Assembly (NCBI GenBank): GCA_023229845.1
Contig: JALNYK010000007.1
Span: 39,765-103,764, forward strand
DNA length: 64,000 nucleotides
Origin: Gallionella sp.
GTDB taxonomy: Bacteria; Pseudomonadota; Gammaproteobacteria; Burkholderiales; Gallionellaceae
Direction: 5' to 3'
Shown here: piece after piece, positions 1-8,166 of the stretch
Layout: every line of letters starts with the position of its first letter
Position numbering within the stretch: position 1 is the stretch's first letter
Notes under the pieces: model-generated
Databases searched by the model: none
The model's input: only the letters and a program-made list of their open reading frames with translations
Told to the model about the DNA's origin: nothing
Position numbers and translations under genes: made by a program

Positions 1-534
1 CATGTTCTCAAGCTCGGGCAGCGTCAGCGCCTTGCCGACGCTGTCCAGGTCTATCGCCTGCCCGCCCGCCATGCCGCGCGAACCGGAAGCGACCGCGAGC
101 AGCTTGACCATCTCCAGCTGGCGCGCCGCGTCGTCGGCGAGACGATGTTCCGCGAGCAACTGGAACGCCAGCGTCTGCAAGGCGTCGCCGACCAGCAGCG
201 CGGTTGCCTCGTCGTATTGCACATGGCAGGTCGGCTTGCCGCGGCGCAGCACGTCGTCGTCCATGCAGGGCATGTCGTCGTGCACCAGCGAATAGGCGTG
301 GATCAGCTCAACCGCAGCGCCGGCGACTTCGACCCGCGCATCCTCCGCCCCGGCCAGCTCGCCTGCGGCGAACGCCAGCAGCGGGCGCACGCGCTTGCCG
401 CCGTCCAGCACTGCGTAGCGCATCGCCTCGTGCAAACGCTGCGGCGCGACATCCGCCTGCGGCAACAGCCCGCGCAGCACGTCTTCGAATCGGGATTGCC
501 GGGCCGCGACCCAGCCTTGAAAATCGATATGCAT
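1..534 (-). CDS. ispA: Farnesyl diphosphate synthase (geranyltranstransferase), 3' end cut off by the window
   Basis: Trans-isoprenyl diphosphate synthase making C15 farnesyl-PP from IPP and DMAPP/GPP in the cytoplasm. The reading frame opens with MHIDFQGW. It contains GGKRVRPLL (substrate-binding GKR) and the first aspartate-rich motif VHDDMPCMDDD with the following RRG, which chelates Mg-diphosphate. It then runs through the GDALQTLAF helix and off the left edge, so the second DDxxD is not visible. The start lies 3 nt after the xseB stop, so the two are co-transcribed. The order xseB-ispA is typical of proteobacteria, where dxs usually follows; that gene would lie outside the window. Identification is firm; only the C-terminus is missing. 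Confidence 0.95.
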   Translation of the reverse strand, partial: MHIDFQGWVAARQSRFEDVLRGLLPQADVAPQRLHEAMRYAVLDGGKRVRPLLAFAAGELAGAEDARVEVAGAAVELIHAYSLVHDDMPCMDDDVLRRGKPTCHVQYDEATALLVGDALQTLAFQLLAEHRLADDAARQLEMVKLLAVASGSRGMAGGQAIDLDSVGKALTLPELENM

Positions 535-536
535 TG

Positions 537-779
537 TCAGTTCGCCCCGGCCTCGCCGCCAGCGGCGAAATCTTTCAGCACGCCCTCTTCGAGCACGCGC
601 ACCTGCTGCTGCGCATCCTCCAGCCGGGTGCGGCAGAACGCCAGCAACTCCGCGCCGCGCTGGTAGGCCGCGAGCGAATCCTCCAGCGACAGCTTGCCCG
701 CCTCCATATCGGCGACAATCTGTTCGAGTTCGGCCATTGACGCCTCGAAACCCGGTGTTTTCTGCGATTTACCCGCCAC
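537..779 (-). CDS. xseB: Exodeoxyribonuclease VII small subunit
   Basis: 80-residue helical subunit of ExoVII, which partners XseA in degrading single-stranded DNA. The XseB signature is visible: ASMAELEQIVADMEAGKLSLEDSL, followed by AYQRGAELL and a helical tail. I chose the GTG start at 779 because GGAGG lies 8 nt upstream and the resulting length matches the family (about 80 aa). The longer frame that runs to 908 would add an unrelated N-terminus. ispA follows directly. xseA is not adjacent, which is usual. Confidence 0.93.
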   Translation of the reverse strand: MAGKSQKTPGFEASMAELEQIVADMEAGKLSLEDSLAAYQRGAELLAFCRTRLEDAQQQVRVLEEGVLKDFAAGGEAGAN

Positions 780-983
780 GACTATCCCTCCAGCGAAAGG
801 GGAGCATTTTACCCAACGCTGCCGGGCTGGGCCAATTTTTGTGCACGGCGGGCGCAAGAGCCGCATTGAAATACGGCAAATTGATTCATCGCCCTCCGTC
901 CGTGGCAAAATGACACCCTAAAAGCGTAGACGAGAACAGGAGCTAATGGCTCGCCATGCTTTGCAAACTGTAGCAACAACGCC

Positions 984-2735
984 ATGGAAAAACCGAAAAA
1001 GCTGGGCAAGTATCAAATCCGGAGCGAACTCGGCCGGGGCGCGATGGGGGTCGTCTACGAGGCCTTTGATCCGCTGATCGAGCGCACCGTCGCCATCAAG
1101 ACCATCCTGAAGTCGTCGGTTGACAAGTCCGAATCCGAAGAAGCCTTCAGCCGCTTCCGCCGCGAGGCCCGCGCCGCCGGTCGCCTGTCGCATCCCAAGA
1201 TCGTCGCCATCTACGAATACGGCGAAGACGACGACATGGCTTTCATCGTGATGGAGCTGATCCGCGGCAAGGAGCTGAAGGAATACTTCGACCGCGAGGA
1301 CAGCTTCAGCCTCGACGACGGCGTCCGCATCGTGATGCAGATTCTCGATGCGCTCGATTACTCGCACGCTCACGGCGTCGTGCATCGCGACATCAAGCCG
1401 GCCAACATCCTGATTACCCGCGACGGCAAGATCAAGATCGCGGACTTCGGCATCGCCAAAATAGACTCGTCGTTGCTCACCCAGGTCGGCGCAGTGATGG
1501 GCACGCCGACCTACATGCCGCCGGAACAGTTCATGGGGGTCGAGGTGGACCAGCGCGCGGACATTTACTCGACCGGCGTCATCCTGTACCAATTCCTGAC
1601 CGGGCTACGCCCGTTCACCGGCGGCGTGATCTCCGTCATGCACCAGGTCATCAATCAGGAGCCGACTCCGCCGTCGCACATCAACCCCAACGTTCCGGTG
1701 CAACTGGACGAAGTGGTGATGAAAGCGATGGCGAAAAAGCCGGAAGACCGCTACCAGACCGTGGTCGAATTCATGACCGCACTTAAACTGGCCGGCCAGA
1801 CATTGCCTGCATCACGGGAAGTCGGCGCCGACAAACCCGGGGCCGTCGCCGATTCGGCATACGGCCTCGAAGGCACCGTCAAACTGCCGGAAGTCGCACG
1901 CAAAAACGACATCGACGCATGGCAACGCATCACCAACAGCCGCGAACCGGCAGACTTCCAGCGTTATCTGCAAGACTACCCCGACGGAGAATTTGCGGAA
2001 CTGGCGCGGCGACGCATCGCCGCCCTGACGGAAGCGGCTGCACAAGCGCGGCTCCAGCAGGAGGCGCGGCTGCGGGCGGAAAAGGAAGCGCGCATCCGCA
2101 AAAAAGCGGAGCAACAGGCCGCGGCCGAAAAAGCGCAGGCGGAAGTCCGCGCGCAGGCTGAGGCCGAAGCCAGACGCCAACAGGAGGCTGCCGAAAAAGA
2201 ACGCTGGGCGCGCAAGATCGCGGAGATAAAGGACGAGGCCGGAAAGGCCAAGGCCATCGAAACCGCCAAGCGCGAACAGGAAGCCACGGGACAGGCTCAG
2301 CAAGTGCAGGCTCAACGGGTGCAGGGTTTATCTGCCTCGTTATCCAGGCATCCCCACAAATTCGTGGAAATCGTCTCTCAACGCGAAGCCGTCGTCGAGG
2401 CCGAACGCAGGATGCTGAAGGAAAACAAACGAAAACTTGAGGAGGAAGTACAGCGCAAGCAGCAGGCAAAAATGAAGCTGCAATCCAAGAAAGAAGCAGC
2501 GGAAACGCAGATCAGCGCCGCAGCCGAAGAAAAGCGTCAACGCGAAGCCGAACTGGAAATACGCAACAAGGAGCTGGAAGAAGCCAAGCTGCGTATCGAA
2601 TCCACCGAACGCCGCCGGAAAGAGGCCGAAGAGCGCGCTGCACTGGCACACAAACGAACTCGCCGCATGCTCGTCGCGGCTGTCGGCATCCTGTTCGTGC
2701 TGTTGCTGGGCGGGCTGATCCTGCTCTTCTCGTAA
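984..2735 (+). CDS. Membrane-anchored PknB-type Ser/Thr protein kinase with coiled-coil stalk
   Basis: 583 residues. Residues about 10-270 form a Hanks-type kinase: glycine loop GRGAMGVVYEA, VAIK lysine K39, catalytic HRDIKPAN (D136), DFG (D154) and the APE-like MPPEQ after GTPTYMP, so all catalytic residues are present. Residues about 340-560 are an Ala/Glu/Lys/Arg-rich coiled coil, and about 560-583 form one transmembrane helix (VGILFVLLLGGLILLF) at the very C-terminus, so the kinase faces the cytoplasm. Unlike Gram-positive PknB there is no PASTA sensor. No good ribosome site precedes the ATG at 984; an AGGAG-preceded out-of-frame ATG at 946 overlaps the start and could provide coupled translation. 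The convergent neighbour carries an FHA domain, the usual reader of kinase-phosphorylated threonine, so the two probably work together (inference). Likely targets include the FHA-cyclase or ZorABC. Confidence 0.93.
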   Translation: MEKPKKLGKYQIRSELGRGAMGVVYEAFDPLIERTVAIKTILKSSVDKSESEEAFSRFRREARAAGRLSHPKIVAIYEYGEDDDMAFIVMELIRGKELKEYFDREDSFSLDDGVRIVMQILDALDYSHAHGVVHRDIKPANILITRDGKIKIADFGIAKIDSSLLTQVGAVMGTPTYMPPEQFMGVEVDQRADIYSTGVILYQFLTGLRPFTGGVISVMHQVINQEPTPPSHINPNVPVQLDEVVMKAMAKKPEDRYQTVVEFMTALKLAGQTLPASREVGADKPGAVADSAYGLEGTVKLPEVARKNDIDAWQRITNSREPADFQRYLQDYPDGEFAELARRRIAALTEAAAQARLQQEARLRAEKEARIRKKAEQQAAAEKAQAEVRAQAEAEARRQQEAAEKERWARKIAEIKDEAGKAKAIETAKREQEATGQAQQVQAQRVQGLSASLSRHPHKFVEIVSQREAVVEAERRMLKENKRKLEEEVQRKQQAKMKLQSKKEAAETQISAAAEEKRQREAELEIRNKELEEAKLRIESTERRRKEAEERAALAHKRTRRMLVAAVGILFVLLLGGLILLFS

Positions 2736-2765
2736 CGCCCCTGCCGCTCATCGACGGCGCAAAAC

Positions 2766-3674
2766 TCAGTTCTGGCAGAAAAACTCGATTACCTCGGTGG
2801 GATCTTTGATATAGGGGTGTCCGAGGCTGATGCTGCCGCTCTCCCGCAACGCAAACTCTTCCCGGCGCAACTGAATCTCGGTTTCGTTCTTGACGATCAC
2901 ATAGCTCCCGTTAGAGCTGATATCCACGAAAACGAATTTGTCGCGGCGGCGCTCGATCCTGGCATGCATCCGCGATGCGCGGCGATCCTGGATCACGATA
3001 TCCGCCTGCTCGTCGCGCCCTATCGTGATCGAAGGATGCGCGGCATCGACGACGAAGGTCTCGCCCTGATGGATCAGCGTCAACGTCGGTTCGACGGTCT
3101 GGGGCGCCACCGTGTGGCCAACCATCATGGTCATTTCTTCGCTTTCCTGCCAGATCACTTCGCGCACCTCGATGTCGTCGGCCTTACCCTTGATGGCCAG
3201 GATGCTGAGCGTGCGGGTGCTGGCGCGCACAATGGGGGGCAGCAGCGACACCGTCGAGCCGGTGGTGATGATCTGCTGCGCCTTGGCGACCTCGGCCATG
3301 CGCGCGGCGACATTGACGGTATCGCCGAACACATCGTCTGCGCTCTCCAGCACCTGGCCGTGATGCAGGCCGATGCGTATCGCCACGCGTTCGTTATCGA
3401 CCGGTTTGCGCGAACTGACGACGAACTGCATCTCGCAGGCGGCCTGCACCGCGTTCACCGCATCGGGGAAGACCGCCATGATCTCGTCGCCTATGGTCTT
3501 GACCACACGCCCGGAGTGCGCCGCCGTCAGTTTTCGCAAAATATCGAGGCAGCCATTGATCGCGGCGAATGCGCGCGCATCGCCCAACACCTCGTACAGA
3601 CGCGTGCTGCCGCTCACATCGGCGAACAGCACCGTTCTTTCCCGTGCGGCATCGGCTGGAGTTATATCGTTCAC
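2766..3674 (-). CDS. Class III adenylate/guanylate cyclase fused to an FHA domain
   Basis: 302 residues from a GTG at 3674; an upstream ATG at 3734 is possible, but the longest frame would overlap zorA and is rejected. Residues about 12-170 form a class III cyclase: metal aspartates in LFADVSG (D19) and TIGDEIMAVF (D63), the substrate-reading lysine K59, and DTVNVAARM with the transition-state Asn and Arg. Residues about 200-300 form an FHA domain with the GR (TIGRDEQAD), SRMHARI and SSNGSYV signatures that bind phosphothreonine. The protein is soluble, with no membrane segment. It converges on the Ser/Thr kinase gene and diverges from zorA, which suggests a kinase to FHA to cyclic-nucleotide relay (inference). 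Catalytic residues look intact; K59 suits ATP, but nucleotide choice cannot be settled by eye. Confidence 0.9.
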   Translation of the reverse strand: MNDITPADAARERTVLFADVSGSTRLYEVLGDARAFAAINGCLDILRKLTAAHSGRVVKTIGDEIMAVFPDAVNAVQAACEMQFVVSSRKPVDNERVAIRIGLHHGQVLESADDVFGDTVNVAARMAEVAKAQQIITTGSTVSLLPPIVRASTRTLSILAIKGKADDIEVREVIWQESEEMTMMVGHTVAPQTVEPTLTLIHQGETFVVDAAHPSITIGRDEQADIVIQDRRASRMHARIERRRDKFVFVDISSNGSYVIVKNETEIQLRREEFALRESGSISLGHPYIKDPTEVIEFFCQN

Positions 3675-3841
3675 GCTGGTCGTTCCAAATGAATCAAGGC
3701 CGACATTATAAGGGCTGGCACGCCCCGGCTGCATGCCACCTCGGCAAATGCCCACCCCGGCGGGCGGCAGTTGCGTCATAATTCCGGCCGATTTCCCGGT
3801 TAGCGGGCCTGTATACAATATACCGCACAGCATCCAGAACA
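3675..3841. promoter_or_regulatory. Divergent promoter region between the FHA-cyclase and zorA
   Basis: 167 bp separates the two divergent starts, so both promoters must lie here or inside the neighbouring coding ends. A TATACAAT-like minus-10 candidate lies at 3812-3819, about 20 bp before the zorA ATG, within an AT-rich near-palindrome. No convincing minus-35 box with correct spacing was found. Ribosome-binding sites on both sides are weak. Confidence 0.35.
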
Positions 3842-5791
3842 ATGTCGACACTCATCAATCTGCCCTTGCACATCTACATTTTCGCTGGCCTGCTCGGCCT
3901 GCTGTTTCTGTCGTTCGTATTTTTCTTCCTGATACCGTCGTTCATCGCCTCCCGGCAGTTGGCCCGAACAAACAGCAAGCTCAAGGAACTGAACGGCAAG
4001 CCGGACGGCTCTCTCGACCAGATATTCCACGAGTCCGACATCCTCGAACACCTGTGGCAGGAATATGCGGACACGCTGCACAAGCAGCACACCGACGAGC
4101 CGGGGCCAGCGGTGCGCTTCCGCTCCACTGTGCCCGCCGGCATGGTGTTCCGTCCGGACATCCTGGTGGACATCCCGCTGCGCACCGACTTCTTCAAACA
4201 CCTGCCGGGACTGTTCACCGGCATAGGCATCATCGGCACCTTCTACGGCCTGCTGCTCGGCCTGCAATCGTTCGCGGTTTCCGACAACCCAGTGATCGTC
4301 CGCGCCAGCCTGAGCCAGTTGCTGAACGGCGTATCCGAGGCCTTCCTCGTTTCCGCTGCGGCGATCACGCTGGCGATGGCCATCACCTTCGTCGAGAAGC
4401 TGGCGATCACCCGCCTGAACGCGAAGGTCGAGACGCTGGTGCAACTGCTAGATGGACTATTTGTGAGCGGCGCGGGCGAAGAGTATCTGGCGCGGCTGGT
4501 CAGGGCATCGGAAACCTCCTCCGCACAGACCGCCGGCCTGCTCAAGGGTGAGCTCAAGCAGATACTCACCGAACTGACCGAGCGGCAGATCGCCGCGACC
4601 AACGCCGGCACGCAGGCGCTGGGCGACCGCATCGCGGCCAGCATCGAGGAAACCATGAAAGCGCCGCTGCTGGAAATGGCCAATGCGCTGAAGAACACCA
4701 GCAACTCCCAAGAGTCTGCGGTGCAAACCATGCTGACCAGCGTGCTGGAAAACTTCAGCCGCCAGATGAAAGACCTGTTCGGCGGCCAAATGACCGGCAT
4801 CAACAGCCTGCAGCAGCAGACGATAGACGCGCTGCAATCCGCGGTCGCGACGCTGGAACGCATGGCCGCCGACGTCGGCGCGGAAGGACAGCGCAGCACC
4901 TCGGCGATGGCCGAACAACTGGCGGAATCCATCGCCGCGTCGGAATCCAGACAGCGCATCATGAACGAGCAACTCGGCGAATTCGTCGAACAGATGCGCC
5001 AGATCGGCGCGCAATCGCAGAACGAGGCGCAGGAAAAACTACAAAGCACGCTGACGGAACTGTCCGAACGCATGAGCAAGGTGATCGACGGCCTGAGCAC
5101 TCAAGTGCGTTCGGCCACCGAAGTCAGCATGAAGCAACAGCAGAGCCTGACGGCGCAGAGCGAGAACATCGTCGGCAAGTTCGGCGAACAGGCTGCCGCC
5201 ATGGTCGATGGCATGAACCGCGCCGTCGGCGAAATGAAAGCGGCGGTCGTGGCGATGCGCAACACCACCGGCGACGCCATGTCCAAGCTGAACAACGGCG
5301 CGGATACGCTCTACCTCGCGGCGAAGGATTTCGCCAAGGCCGGCCAGGGCGTGACCGCTACGCTAGACAAATCCTCCGCGCTGGCCACGCAACTGACCCA
5401 GGCCGCAGGCTCGGTGTCTTCGGCCACCAAGGGATTGAGCGGCATGCTGGCCGACTACAACGCCGCGCGCGATTCGATGATCGCGATGGTGGGCTCGCTG
5501 CAATTGCTGGTCGAACAAATTCGTCGCGACGCATCGATGTCGGGCGACGTCATCGCCAGAATAGAAGCCGCAACGGAAAAACTGGTCGGCGCGCAGAAAG
5601 AAGCCGAGAGCTACCTGACGAAGGTCTCCGAGGTGATCGGCACCGCACACGAATCCTTCAGCGAAGGCATGACCAAAGCGGTCGGCGAAGCGAACCGCGA
5701 ATTCCATCAGGCCTTGTCCGACTCGGTGAAGCTGCTGCGCGAAGGCATCCAGGAGCTGGAAAGCACCCTGGATGCGGCCACCAGCCTGTAA
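3842..5791 (+). CDS. zorA: ZorA-like MotA/TolQ/ExbB-family proton-channel protein with long coiled-coil tail
   Basis: 649 residues. The N-terminal helix (about 9-34), the pair LPGLFTGIGIIGTFYGLLLG (about 120-143) and SEAFLVSAAAITLAMAI (about 163-185) match the membrane core of MotA/ExbB proteins. GIGIIGTFYGLLLG and SEAFLVSA are the conserved pore segments. The remaining ~450 residues form a long soluble helical tail rich in Ala, Gln, Glu and Met. That layout is diagnostic of ZorA, where a pentamer around a ZorB dimer forms an ion-driven motor with an intracellular tail; plain MotA and ExbB lack it. zorB starts 9 bp downstream. ZorA proteins known to me are about 700 aa, so this is slightly short. 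It could instead be an uncharacterised MotA/OmpA stator with another role, but the zorC neighbour favours Zorya. Confidence 0.85.
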   Translation: MSTLINLPLHIYIFAGLLGLLFLSFVFFFLIPSFIASRQLARTNSKLKELNGKPDGSLDQIFHESDILEHLWQEYADTLHKQHTDEPGPAVRFRSTVPAGMVFRPDILVDIPLRTDFFKHLPGLFTGIGIIGTFYGLLLGLQSFAVSDNPVIVRASLSQLLNGVSEAFLVSAAAITLAMAITFVEKLAITRLNAKVETLVQLLDGLFVSGAGEEYLARLVRASETSSAQTAGLLKGELKQILTELTERQIAATNAGTQALGDRIAASIEETMKAPLLEMANALKNTSNSQESAVQTMLTSVLENFSRQMKDLFGGQMTGINSLQQQTIDALQSAVATLERMAADVGAEGQRSTSAMAEQLAESIAASESRQRIMNEQLGEFVEQMRQIGAQSQNEAQEKLQSTLTELSERMSKVIDGLSTQVRSATEVSMKQQQSLTAQSENIVGKFGEQAAAMVDGMNRAVGEMKAAVVAMRNTTGDAMSKLNNGADTLYLAAKDFAKAGQGVTATLDKSSALATQLTQAAGSVSSATKGLSGMLADYNAARDSMIAMVGSLQLLVEQIRRDASMSGDVIARIEAATEKLVGAQKEAESYLTKVSEVIGTAHESFSEGMTKAVGEANREFHQALSDSVKLLREGIQELESTLDAATSL

Positions 5792-5800
5792 GGGTTCGCC

Positions 5801-6517
5801 ATGTTCAGCAAATATCTGGTTCAGGCCAACCGCAACAAGGACGAGGGCGAGAAGCCGTTCTGGATCTCGTTCGCCGACCTGATGACGGCGCTGATGGTGA
5901 TGTTCCTGCTGGTAATGAGCGTCGCGCTGCTGGCGGTGACCAACGAGGTCTCGGCGACCGACCAAGCGAAGGCGCAACGCGAAAAGGAGATCGACGAACT
6001 GCTGGACAAGGTCGAGCAGGCCGCCGAACGCTATCCCGGCATCTCCATCGACAGAAACCGCAACGTGATCGACTTCGGCGACCGCGCCCGCTTCGACACC
6101 GGCAGCTCCAATCTTTCCGTGGAACAGGCGCAGTATCTCAGCCAGTTCGTTTCCGAAATCCTGATCATCTCGCGCGAGCAACTCGGCCAGAAGTGGATCA
6201 AGCGCATCGTCGCCGAAGGCTTTGCCGACCAGCGCGGCGACTACCTGCTGAACCTGAACCTCAGCCTGCAGCGCAGCCAGCGCGTGCTGTGCGTGCTGCT
6301 CTCCCCCGCTGCGTCGCAGCAACACACGCTGAGTCCGGAGGAACGAGAGCAAGTGCGCGACCTGTTTCTGGTGGGCGGCTACTCGTTCAACTCCGCCAAG
6401 GCCTCGCTGGAAGAAAGCCGCCGCATCGAACTGCGCATGGAATTCTTTCAACTGGACGAAACGCGCCCCGCGCTGAACGAAATCCCGCGCGGGAACTTCG
6501 GTATCTGCCGGATATAA
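5801..6517 (+). CDS. zorB: ZorB-like MotB/OmpA-family stator protein
   Basis: 238 residues. A cytoplasmic start is followed by PFWISFADLMTALMVMF, a single transmembrane helix with the conserved ion-carrying aspartate at D26 (ADLMT), as in MotB and ZorB. A periplasmic OmpA-like domain follows (VIDFGDRARFDTGSSNLS, then IVAEGFADQRGDY and NLSLQRSQRV), which anchors to peptidoglycan. An AAGGG ribosome site overlaps the end of zorA. Together with ZorA it should form a proton- or sodium-driven complex across the inner membrane, sensing envelope perturbation such as phage entry (known for Zorya; inferred here). Confidence 0.87.
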   Translation: MFSKYLVQANRNKDEGEKPFWISFADLMTALMVMFLLVMSVALLAVTNEVSATDQAKAQREKEIDELLDKVEQAAERYPGISIDRNRNVIDFGDRARFDTGSSNLSVEQAQYLSQFVSEILIISREQLGQKWIKRIVAEGFADQRGDYLLNLNLSLQRSQRVLCVLLSPAASQQHTLSPEEREQVRDLFLVGGYSFNSAKASLEESRRIELRMEFFQLDETRPALNEIPRGNFGICRI

Positions 6518-6521
6518 ACGG

Positions 6522-8123
6522 ATGGATGTACTGAAACGTCTGCAACGAAAACTGACCAACCTCAACCGGATCGTGCTGGCCAAGCTGCGTCCCGGCGATG
6601 CGGTGCAGATGCTCAACGAGCGCGCCAAGCTGGAAGAATGGATAGGCGGCACGGCGCAAGTCGAGAGCTCGGCATCCGGCACGATAGAACAGGCGCTGGG
6701 CGCCTATCGCGAGAACAACTACCTCAAGGGCTTACGCCAGATACGGCTGGTCTGCTACGGCTGCACGCAGGTACTGGACGGCGGCTACCGCCTGATCGAC
6801 AACCGCGAACCGTTCGAACAGCTGCTGCTCTATGCGGGCAGGTACGGCAATCGCCCCGGCTCGTTGCGCAAACTCTATCGCGGCCTGCTGAGCTGCTACT
6901 TCGCCTACGACCCCTATGCGCCGGAAGCCACGCCCTCCGGGCGCAGCAACTGGGAAAAACTGAGGGAGTTCCTGGGCAAACATTTTGAGTCTCTGCAGAC
7001 GCGCGGATTCACGCCGGACTGGATCGCCGCATTGAACCGGCACCCGAGTCTGCTGGGTGCGGACCCTTGCCGTCCCTACGAGCAGCTGGTGTTCGATGGA
7101 GACTGGTCCGCATTCGACGAACTGCGCGAGCGCCTCGAAATCGGCACAGATTCATGGCTGGTCAGACGCATGGTCATGACCCCGATAGAAACGGCCGCGA
7201 ACATGAACGATGCCGAGTTCAAGGACCATCTCGACATCCTCCTGCTGTTGCTACACAGCTATCGGCTATATGCCGACGCCGGACTGTCCATCCTGCTGGA
7301 TCGCTACGCGCAATGCCACAACCGCAAGGTCTGCTCCCCGCTCAGGGACTTCGCCATCGCGCGCTGGGGCAACCCGTGGCTGCCGGAAAACAGCCATCAA
7401 TGGCAATGCGGCGCGGCAGCGCGCGACATGCTGGCATACTGGCTCAAACGCCACCTGCTGTCGGGTTTTTTCACACTGCTGTGCAACGACGACAAGAAGC
7501 TGTCGCGGCGCCTCAACTTCTGGAAGCTCTACAGCGAAAACCTGACCGGCATGTACTTCGCGCTGGGCCGCGATGCCTTCGACACCGACAACATGGAAGC
7601 CTACAAATTCCGCCGGGCGGCGAAAGGACTGATCACCAGACTGAGCGAGGAACGACACGATGTCCATGCCTGCATCATGCAGTTCGAGCATCATCATGTG
7701 GTCGAATTCAATCGCGACAACAATGTGGCCTACCTCTACGACCTGAAGCACGGCACTCCGCACTTCTACCTGAGCAAGGGCTGGGCCGAGATCGGCGCAC
7801 TCAGCGTGACCAGCGTAAGCCAGGGCCTGGACGTCTCGCGCCAGTCCAAACCGTTGCGCCATCAGGACACGCCGCAACTCAGCTGGGAAGGCCGCTTCGC
7901 GCAGGAGCTCGGCGCAACCGACAACGCGCTCAAGGCGTTCTGCCGCAACTACCAATGCCGCTACACCGACAGCAGAGAGCGGGACGGACACCAATGGATA
8001 CATCCAGAGAACCTCGCAAAATATGGCCCCGAGGTCTGGTCGATATTGTCCGGCTGGGGCTTCAAACTGTCGAACGAGGAAAATGGTTATTGCCGCCTGA
8101 GCAGTCTGGACATCTCGTTGTAA
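6522..8123 (+). CDS. zorC: ZorC-like EH-signature domain protein
   Basis: 533 residues, soluble, starting 4 bp after zorB with GGATATAAACGG ahead of the ATG. The C-terminal half carries what I read as the EH signature: HHHVVEFNRDN with the glutamate at E395, an aromatic strand (AYLYDL), then RHQDTPQLSWEGRF with the histidine at H447. The N-terminal half is helical with no recognisable enzyme motif. In type I Zorya, ZorC is a cytoplasmic DNA-binding partner that acts with the ZorD helicase-nuclease after ZorAB signals. No zorD follows: a lytic transglycosylase lies on the opposite strand 43 bp on. So this is either a ZorD-less variant, a system whose effector lies elsewhere, or a related non-defence module. 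The EH family is divergent, so the assignment rests partly on gene order. Confidence 0.78.
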   Translation: MDVLKRLQRKLTNLNRIVLAKLRPGDAVQMLNERAKLEEWIGGTAQVESSASGTIEQALGAYRENNYLKGLRQIRLVCYGCTQVLDGGYRLIDNREPFEQLLLYAGRYGNRPGSLRKLYRGLLSCYFAYDPYAPEATPSGRSNWEKLREFLGKHFESLQTRGFTPDWIAALNRHPSLLGADPCRPYEQLVFDGDWSAFDELRERLEIGTDSWLVRRMVMTPIETAANMNDAEFKDHLDILLLLLHSYRLYADAGLSILLDRYAQCHNRKVCSPLRDFAIARWGNPWLPENSHQWQCGAAARDMLAYWLKRHLLSGFFTLLCNDDKKLSRRLNFWKLYSENLTGMYFALGRDAFDTDNMEAYKFRRAAKGLITRLSEERHDVHACIMQFEHHHVVEFNRDNNVAYLYDLKHGTPHFYLSKGWAEIGALSVTSVSQGLDVSRQSKPLRHQDTPQLSWEGRFAQELGATDNALKAFCRNYQCRYTDSRERDGHQWIHPENLAKYGPEVWSILSGWGFKLSNEENGYCRLSSLDISL

Positions 8124-8166
8124 TCGCAAAAGATCGGTGTTGCCGGACTGGCCGACGCTCGACTCC

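Noticed and set aside
984..3674. Kinase and FHA gene as part of a type VI secretion locus
   Set aside because: FHA and Ser/Thr kinase genes occur in some type VI clusters, but no tss/tag genes (sheath, baseplate, ClpV, IcmF) are nearby.
3842..8123. A complete type I Zorya system
   Set aside because: No ZorD-like helicase/nuclease is present on either side within the window, so only a ZorABC-like module is claimed.
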